Shown piece by piece: positions 60,002 to 64,000 of a DNA stretch of 64,000 bases (the first letter of the stretch is position 1; the number at the start of each line of letters is the position of its first letter). This stretch comes from Hydrogenophaga sp. Its GTDB lineage: Bacteria > Pseudomonadota > Gammaproteobacteria > Burkholderiales > Burkholderiaceae_C. Under the pieces are notes generated by a model that was given only the letters and a program-made list of their open reading frames with translations, ran no database searches and was not told the origin of the DNA. The stretch lies in assembly GCF_019635465.1 (NCBI RefSeq), contig NZ_JAHBZK010000019.1, positions 43,703-107,702 of the forward strand. Direction: 5' to 3'. The translations under genes and the position numbers were made by a program.

Positions 60002-61396
60002 TTGATCAAGATATTCAACCATTATTTCGACCGTCGCACCCTGATCCAGCAGATGCTGGATGTGCTGTTGGTGGCTGGCGTATTTGTCGGTGCGTTGGTC
60101 GCACTGTCGGAGCCGGAAGAACTGACCTCGGCCCAGATCGGGCGAGGGGTGATCCGGGGCTTGGTCATGGGCCTGGGCTTTCTCGCCATCAATTCGGCGC
60201 TCGGGTTTTACGACCGGCGCGGCGCACTCAGCCCTCGCCAAGCAATTGCCCGCTCGGTCGTGTCGTTCATCACGACCTCGCTGTTGTCGTCAGCGATTCT
60301 GCTGCTGCTGCCGCTGCATGCGTTCTATGGGCGAACCTGGTCGGTCGTGCTCATCATGATGGTGACGGCCGCCTTGCTGATCTATCAGGTGGTTGTCGGC
60401 GAGTTTCTGCCGCGCACGGTTGCGCGCCGCCGCGTGCTTGTGTTCGGCTCTGGCGATCGGGCACAGGCAGTGGGCCGTTGCCTTGAGCACACGGGTACCA
60501 ACGCCGAGCTGTTTGGGTACATGGCCGGCCCCAATGAACGCGAACCGGTTGTGCAAGCCAATGTGGTGTTGCCTGCGGAGCGCAAGCTGGACGAATTCGT
60601 TCGCTCACAAGGCATTGATGAGGTGGTGGTCGCATTGTCTGAGCGCCGTGGCGGCAGCATGCCAATGCGAGAACTGCTCGATTGCAAGCTGGGCGGCGTT
60701 CGGGTAACCGATATTGCGACGTTCTATGAGCAAAACCTTGGCCAGATCCGACTCGACGCCGTGTCGGCTGGGTGGCTCATTTTTGGAGAAGGCTTCAATC
60801 AAGGCGTGGTTCGAACCACCATCAAACGGTTGTTTGATCTGGCTGGTGCCAGCGTGCTCTTTTTGCTGGCGCTGCCCTTGATGGCCATCACTGCCCTGGC
60901 GATCAAACTTGAGAGCCCCGGTCCCGTGCTTTACCGGCAGGAGCGTATCGGGCTCAATGGGCGTCCGTTCAATGTCGTCAAGTTCCGCAGCATGCGCACC
61001 GATGCCGAAAAGGACGGTGTGCCACGTTGGGCCACGGCTGGCGACAGCCGCGTCACCCGGGTGGGCAAGGTCATTCGCAAGATTCGGGTCGACGAATTGC
61101 CCCAGCTGTTCTCCGTGCTCAAAGGAGACATGAGTCTCGTGGGGCCGCGCCCGGAACGGGGATTCTTTGTCGACAAACTGGTGCAGGAAATTCCCTTCTA
61201 CGCTGTTCGCCACAGCGTAAAGCCAGGGGTGACGGGTTGGGCTCAAGTTCGATACCAGTACGGATCTACCGTGGAGGACACCGCTGAGAAGCTTCAGTTC
61301 GACCTCTATTACGTTAAGAATCACTCGTTGTTCCTTGATCTGGTGATCCTTTTTGAAACCGTGGGTGTCGTATTGACCGGCAAGGGGGCCCAATAG
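60002..61396 (+). CDS. Polyprenyl-phosphate sugar-1-phosphate transferase (EpsB/PEP-CTERM type)
   Basis: About 464 residues from TTG 60002; an upstream in-frame TTG (59921) is possible, but IKIFNHYFDRRTL at this start matches the family N-terminus. Four to five N-terminal helices, a nucleotide-binding CoA-like domain (VLVFGSGDRAQAVGR), then the catalytic sugar-transferase domain: ALAIKLESPGPVLYRQERIGLNGRPF, KFRSMRTDAE, DELPQL and GPRPER. This is the TIGR03013-like, PEP-CTERM/exosortase-associated transferase. It starts repeat-unit synthesis by transferring a sugar-1-phosphate to undecaprenyl phosphate. No exosortase gene is visible in the window. Confidence 0.9.
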   Translation: MIKIFNHYFDRRTLIQQMLDVLLVAGVFVGALVALSEPEELTSAQIGRGVIRGLVMGLGFLAINSALGFYDRRGALSPRQAIARSVVSFITTSLLSSAILLLLPLHAFYGRTWSVVLIMMVTAALLIYQVVVGEFLPRTVARRRVLVFGSGDRAQAVGRCLEHTGTNAELFGYMAGPNEREPVVQANVVLPAERKLDEFVRSQGIDEVVVALSERRGGSMPMRELLDCKLGGVRVTDIATFYEQNLGQIRLDAVSAGWLIFGEGFNQGVVRTTIKRLFDLAGASVLFLLALPLMAITALAIKLESPGPVLYRQERIGLNGRPFNVVKFRSMRTDAEKDGVPRWATAGDSRVTRVGKVIRKIRVDELPQLFSVLKGDMSLVGPRPERGFFVDKLVQEIPFYAVRHSVKPGVTGWAQVRYQYGSTVEDTAEKLQFDLYYVKNHSLFLDLVILFETVGVVLTGKGAQ

Positions 61397-61417
61397 GGCG
61401 CTAAACCGCGCAGAGCG

Positions 61418-61447
61418 TTTACTTTTTGCTACAGAAACCCGTAAAAT
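61418..61447 (+). promoter_or_regulatory. Possible promoter of the Tat protein / HPr-rel-A type operon
   Basis: TTTACT (61418-61423) and TAAAAT (61442-61447) with an 18-base spacer, 56 bases before ATG 61504. The leader between also contains the 10-base palindrome TGGGCGCCCA. Confidence 0.4.
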
Positions 61448-61503
61448 CGCGTCGAAGTCCAGTCACGCCAATGGGCACTGGGCGCCCAATCAGTGAGGCC
61501 ACT

Positions 61504-62115
61504 ATGTCTGACCATATGAACGATTCCGCCCAAGCGAAGTCACCCGCCGAATCCCCTCAAGGCGGGTTGTCACGACGCCATTTGGTGCGAGCCGGCCTGA
61601 GCGCTGCGCCTGTGGTCGCGGGTCTCAAGAGCAATTCGGTGCTGGCCGGCGATCACACCTGCATCCGGCCGTCGTCGTTCTCATCGCTGCGTGCCGCGAA
61701 CATGAAGGTTAGCTACCAGCGCGACATCAAAACGGACTATGAGTGCCGCTCGCATGGTTACTGGAAGCGCCATGGTGATGGCCTACCCGCCGACTACAAG
61801 AAGAACACGAAGTTCATCTCCAGTGAGACCGGATTTACCGCTAACCCTGGCAGCGCCTATACCGGCAAAAGCCTGCAGGACGTGCTTGACATGGGGGGCA
61901 ACCAGTACAACACGGCGCTCGCACGCCACGTCGTAGCGGCGTTTCTAACGGCTGTCGCCTACCAGAACGATCCGTCGATCGTGATGCTCACCAAGGCGCA
62001 GTGCAAATCGATCTGGCAGGGACAAGGTTCGTGGCAACCCTTCGCGGGTGCGACATGGAGTTACACGGACACCATGGCCTACTTCGATATGGTGTACGGA
62101 CCGGCCTTTCTCTGA
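61504..62115 (+). CDS. Tat-exported protein with GYWKxH-type domain, unknown function
   Basis: A 203-residue protein. The N-terminus has a twin-arginine motif SRRHLVRAG at 23-31, a hydrophobic stretch (LSAAPVVAG) and likely cleavage after VLA near 48, so it is exported folded. The mature part contains C-R-S-H-G-Y-W-K-R-H, an echo of the TQGYWKNHP motif of diverse secreted surface proteins, followed by the same kind of order (short loop, Y/L-rich stretch, LARHVVAAFLTA helix). Three Cys remain. No PEP-CTERM, LPXTG or lipobox signal at the end. It is followed 9 bases later by a PqqD-like gene and then a kinase, so it may be a partner or substrate of that system (inference). Confidence 0.72.
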   Translation: MSDHMNDSAQAKSPAESPQGGLSRRHLVRAGLSAAPVVAGLKSNSVLAGDHTCIRPSSFSSLRAANMKVSYQRDIKTDYECRSHGYWKRHGDGLPADYKKNTKFISSETGFTANPGSAYTGKSLQDVLDMGGNQYNTALARHVVAAFLTAVAYQNDPSIVMLTKAQCKSIWQGQGSWQPFAGATWSYTDTMAYFDMVYGPAFL

Positions 62116-62124
62116 TCGGGCGTG

Positions 62125-62409
62125 ATGCCCGCCTGCCACTGGGTCTGCCGTTACCCTGACACGCTCGCGCTGAAGGTCTGGTCAGAGGGCGCGGTGGTGT
62201 ATGACGCCACCGACGCAAGCCTCCACGCCTTGACGCCGGTTGGCGGTGACATCATGCAAGCGCTGCTTGACGGCTTTCCCCACGATGCAGGAAGCCTTGC
62301 GGCGGAACTGCTCGGCGAGGCCCCGACTTCGTCCGATGTGGATCAAGTAGTGCGTCAATTGGCGCAGTTCGAACACCTTGGGCTGATCGAACGCTTGCAG
62401 TCGACATGA
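62125..62409 (+). CDS. PqqD-like peptide chaperone, HPr-rel-A type
   Basis: A 94-residue protein with the PqqD pattern: short N-terminal beta region (VWSEGAVVYDATDASLHALTPVG) and a C-terminal winged helix (DVDQVVRQLAQFEHLGLIE). PqqD proteins bind precursor peptides for a modifying enzyme. ATG 62125 was chosen; a GTG at 62122 is equally possible. Its stop overlaps the ATG of the kinase (62406), giving translational coupling. This gene order is that of the HPr-rel-A system (PqqD-related plus HprK-related kinase), whose function I do not know to be established. Confidence 0.7.
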   Translation: MPACHWVCRYPDTLALKVWSEGAVVYDATDASLHALTPVGGDIMQALLDGFPHDAGSLAAELLGEAPTSSDVDQVVRQLAQFEHLGLIERLQST

Positions 62410-63317
62410 GCGACGCGCCAAGTCTCAGCTCCCTGACCGAGTCCGAACTCTCCTCCCGCTTGAACGGCGCAGGGCTGGTCGTTTCCATTCCGCCGTTCAA
62501 GATACAGATCAAGAGCCCAATACCCGTAGTGGCTGAAGGCCTTCGCGCCCTCTATGGCGCGTACGGCCTGGTCAACGAGCCGGATTCCTTCCGGGACTTT
62601 CACCTGGGGTTGGTTCCCCGAATGGGATGGCGCCGGCCATTGTGCGAACTCGACGTCGATGGCATGCGGCCGTTCACGCCCTTGGCTCGCGGCGAGGCGT
62701 TTGCGCTGTTCGAGTGGGGGTTGAACTGGTGCATCACCAGCCATTGCCACAATTGGCTGACGATTCACGCCGCCGTTGTGGAGCGCAACGGCTTGGCAGT
62801 GATCATGCCGGCGCCGCCGGGGTCGGGGAAGAGCACGCTGTGCGCATGGCTGATGCATCAAGGGTGGCGCTTGCTGTCGGACGAGCTGGCGCTTGTCGAT
62901 CCGCAATCAGGGCTGTTGACCGCTTGCCCACGCCCCATCAGTCTCAAGAACAACTCGATTCAGCTGATGAAAGGGCTCCTGCCCAAGGCAGTGTTTGGAC
63001 CGATTGCGCATGACACCAGCAAAGGTACCGTAGCGCACATGGGGGTCAGTGACACCAGTCTGCAGCGGGCCAGCGAGTCGGCATTGCCCCGCTGGATTGT
63101 GTTTCCCCAGTACACGCCGGGTGCGCCTTTGTCCGTGCATCAGATCGAGCATCCGCAGGCGCTGGTGGAGCTCGCGTCGAACAGCTTCAACTACCACGTG
63201 CACGGCCGTTCCGGTTTCGAGCGCCTGGCGGCGATGATCGACAACTGCGATGTTGTCCAACTCACCTACAGCCGCCTTGACGAGGCGACGGCATGGTTCG
63301 ATGGATTGAGCGGGTAA
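62406..63317 (+). CDS. HprK-related kinase A
   Basis: A 303-residue protein with the HprK/P-type nucleotide site: Walker A APPGSGKST near 138-146 (with the preceding HAAVVERNGLAVIM strand) and the downstream LLSDELALVD acidic motif. The family is related to HPr kinase but lacks the usual N-terminal HPr-kinase domain and acts in a different context. It is coupled to the PqqD-like gene and followed 5 bases later by a nucleotidyltransferase-like gene. Its phospho-acceptor is unknown; the Tat-exported protein upstream or the PqqD-bound peptide are candidates only by position. Confidence 0.82.
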   Translation: MSDAPSLSSLTESELSSRLNGAGLVVSIPPFKIQIKSPIPVVAEGLRALYGAYGLVNEPDSFRDFHLGLVPRMGWRRPLCELDVDGMRPFTPLARGEAFALFEWGLNWCITSHCHNWLTIHAAVVERNGLAVIMPAPPGSGKSTLCAWLMHQGWRLLSDELALVDPQSGLLTACPRPISLKNNSIQLMKGLLPKAVFGPIAHDTSKGTVAHMGVSDTSLQRASESALPRWIVFPQYTPGAPLSVHQIEHPQALVELASNSFNYHVHGRSGFERLAAMIDNCDVVQLTYSRLDEATAWFDGLSG

Positions 63318-63322
63318 GACTG

Positions 63323-64000
63323 ATGCACCCAAGCCTTCATCTGCTGACACAGTCATTGTTTGACCATCGAGCTGCTGCGCAACTCTCTCCCGGTCAGTGG
63401 GATCTGGTGATTCGACTGGCCAGGCGTGCAGATGTGCTGGGGCGAATGGCCAGCACGATCGGTCGCCACGGCGCAATGGCCAAGTTGCCCGTTGAAGTGA
63501 CCCGCCATTTGCGGTCATCGATGCTTCTGGCTGATCGTCAACATGAAGAGATCAGGCATGAGGTGCGGCGATTGCAGGGATTGTTCGCGCCGATGCAACT
63601 CCCCCTCATCTTGCTCAAGGGGGCTGCATACGTGATCGGGGAGCTGGATGCCGGCCATGGACGCATGGTGTCGGACATCGATATTCTGGTTCCTCGAGAT
63701 CGACTCGCCGATGCGGAGTCAGCGCTCATGCGTGCTGGCTGGGTGTCCACCAAGAGCGATGCGTACGACCAACACTACTACCGCACCTGGATGCACGAGC
63801 TTCCGCCACTGCGGCACATGCGCCGCGGCACGGTGCTTGATGTTCACCATGCGTTGGTGCCCTTGACCGGCTCGCTTGCATCGGGTTCAGACGCCATACT
63901 GGCCGCTGCTGTCCCTGTGCCGGGGTGGGCCAATGTGCGTACCCTCGCACCCGCCGATATGGTGCTGCACAGTGCGGCGCACCTGTTCACTGAAGGTGAG
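63323..64000 (+). CDS. Nucleotidyltransferase-like protein, 3' partial
   Basis: The frame is open from ATG 63323 to the window edge (226 codons visible). An NTase-like core is seen: LLKGAAY (about 97-103) then a conserved SDIDILV (120-126), with later VLDVHHALV. This matches the family of nucleotidyltransferases found with the HprK-related kinase/PqqD pair. Acts in the cytoplasm; the acceptor is unknown. The end of the gene lies outside the window. Confidence 0.78.
   Translation, partial: MHPSLHLLTQSLFDHRAAAQLSPGQWDLVIRLARRADVLGRMASTIGRHGAMAKLPVEVTRHLRSSMLLADRQHEEIRHEVRRLQGLFAPMQLPLILLKGAAYVIGELDAGHGRMVSDIDILVPRDRLADAESALMRAGWVSTKSDAYDQHYYRTWMHELPPLRHMRRGTVLDVHHALVPLTGSLASGSDAILAAAVPVPGWANVRTLAPADMVLHSAAHLFTEGE

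Noticed and set aside
61504-62115. PEP-CTERM exosortase substrate, because of the EpsB-type transferase nearby
   Set aside because: No PEP motif, hydrophobic C-terminal helix or basic end is present; the protein ends in a soluble stretch, and no exosortase gene is visible.

Overview
The window is 64 kb of GC-rich chromosomal DNA that looks like a betaproteobacterium of the order Burkholderiales, probably Comamonadaceae-like. The basis is the codon use, a GspA/GspB pair, a cold-shock/DUF1294 fusion, YgiQ, PobA with a divergent IclR regulator, and an EpsB-type sugar transferase; no rRNA or tRNA gene is present to confirm it. No CRISPR array, insertion sequence or phage gene was seen.

Region 1 (1-16.6 kb and on to 29.3 kb) is a hybrid NRPS/PKS cluster built as two convergent operons. 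The plus-strand operon runs: two DMT-family membrane transporters (the first cut by the window edge), an NRPS module with tandem TubC-type docking domains (C-A-T), a type I PKS module (KS-AT-KR-ACP), a second NRPS module (docking-C-A-T), then two alpha/beta hydrolases. Nearly all junctions are 4-bp overlaps or very short gaps. The minus-strand operon begins with one 4225-residue megasynthase (A-T-KS-AT-ACP-aminotransferase-C-A-T-C-degenerate A-T), followed by another two alpha/beta hydrolases. Read by eye, the specificity residues suggest a proline-like starter on the megasynthase and glycine for three other A domains, with two malonyl extensions, one giving a beta-amine (aminotransferase) and one a beta-hydroxyl (KR). 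There is no integrated thioesterase. The two hydrolase pairs have the same gene order, and all four have an unusual nucleophile elbow (Arg, Cys, Cys, Gly where Ser is expected), which makes them the most intriguing part of the cluster.

Region 2 (29.5-38.3 kb): a two-gene chromate-transporter-type permease, a GAF-PAS histidine kinase with a single-domain response regulator, and a fatty-acid/acyl-CoA degradation operon (thiolase, FadB-like bifunctional enzyme, SDR) with a divergent acyl-CoA dehydrogenase.

Region 3 (38.4-45.3 kb): two overlapping paralogous LysR regulators, two paralogous small proteins of unknown function, and a minus-strand operon bactofilin - GspA/ExeA-like ATPase - GspB - orphan ABC ATPase whose Walker B Glu is Gln.

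Region 4 (45.3-55.4 kb): a crotonase divergent from a flavin monooxygenase / small protein / MarR operon with a perfect palindromic operator; a GAF protein; a YgiQ radical-SAM enzyme; a cold-shock/DUF1294 membrane protein; a short CaiB-type CoA transferase; and pobA with a divergent IclR regulator and a strong inverted-repeat operator.

Region 5 (55.4-64 kb): a cell-surface polysaccharide locus. It holds a large lipoprotein with a RIFT-barrel-like N-terminus, an O-antigen-ligase-like membrane protein with a large soluble insert, an EpsB-type polyprenyl-phosphate sugar transferase, a Tat-exported protein with a GYWKxH-type motif, and a PqqD-like / HprK-related kinase / nucleotidyltransferase set (the HPr-rel-A type arrangement) that runs off the right edge.
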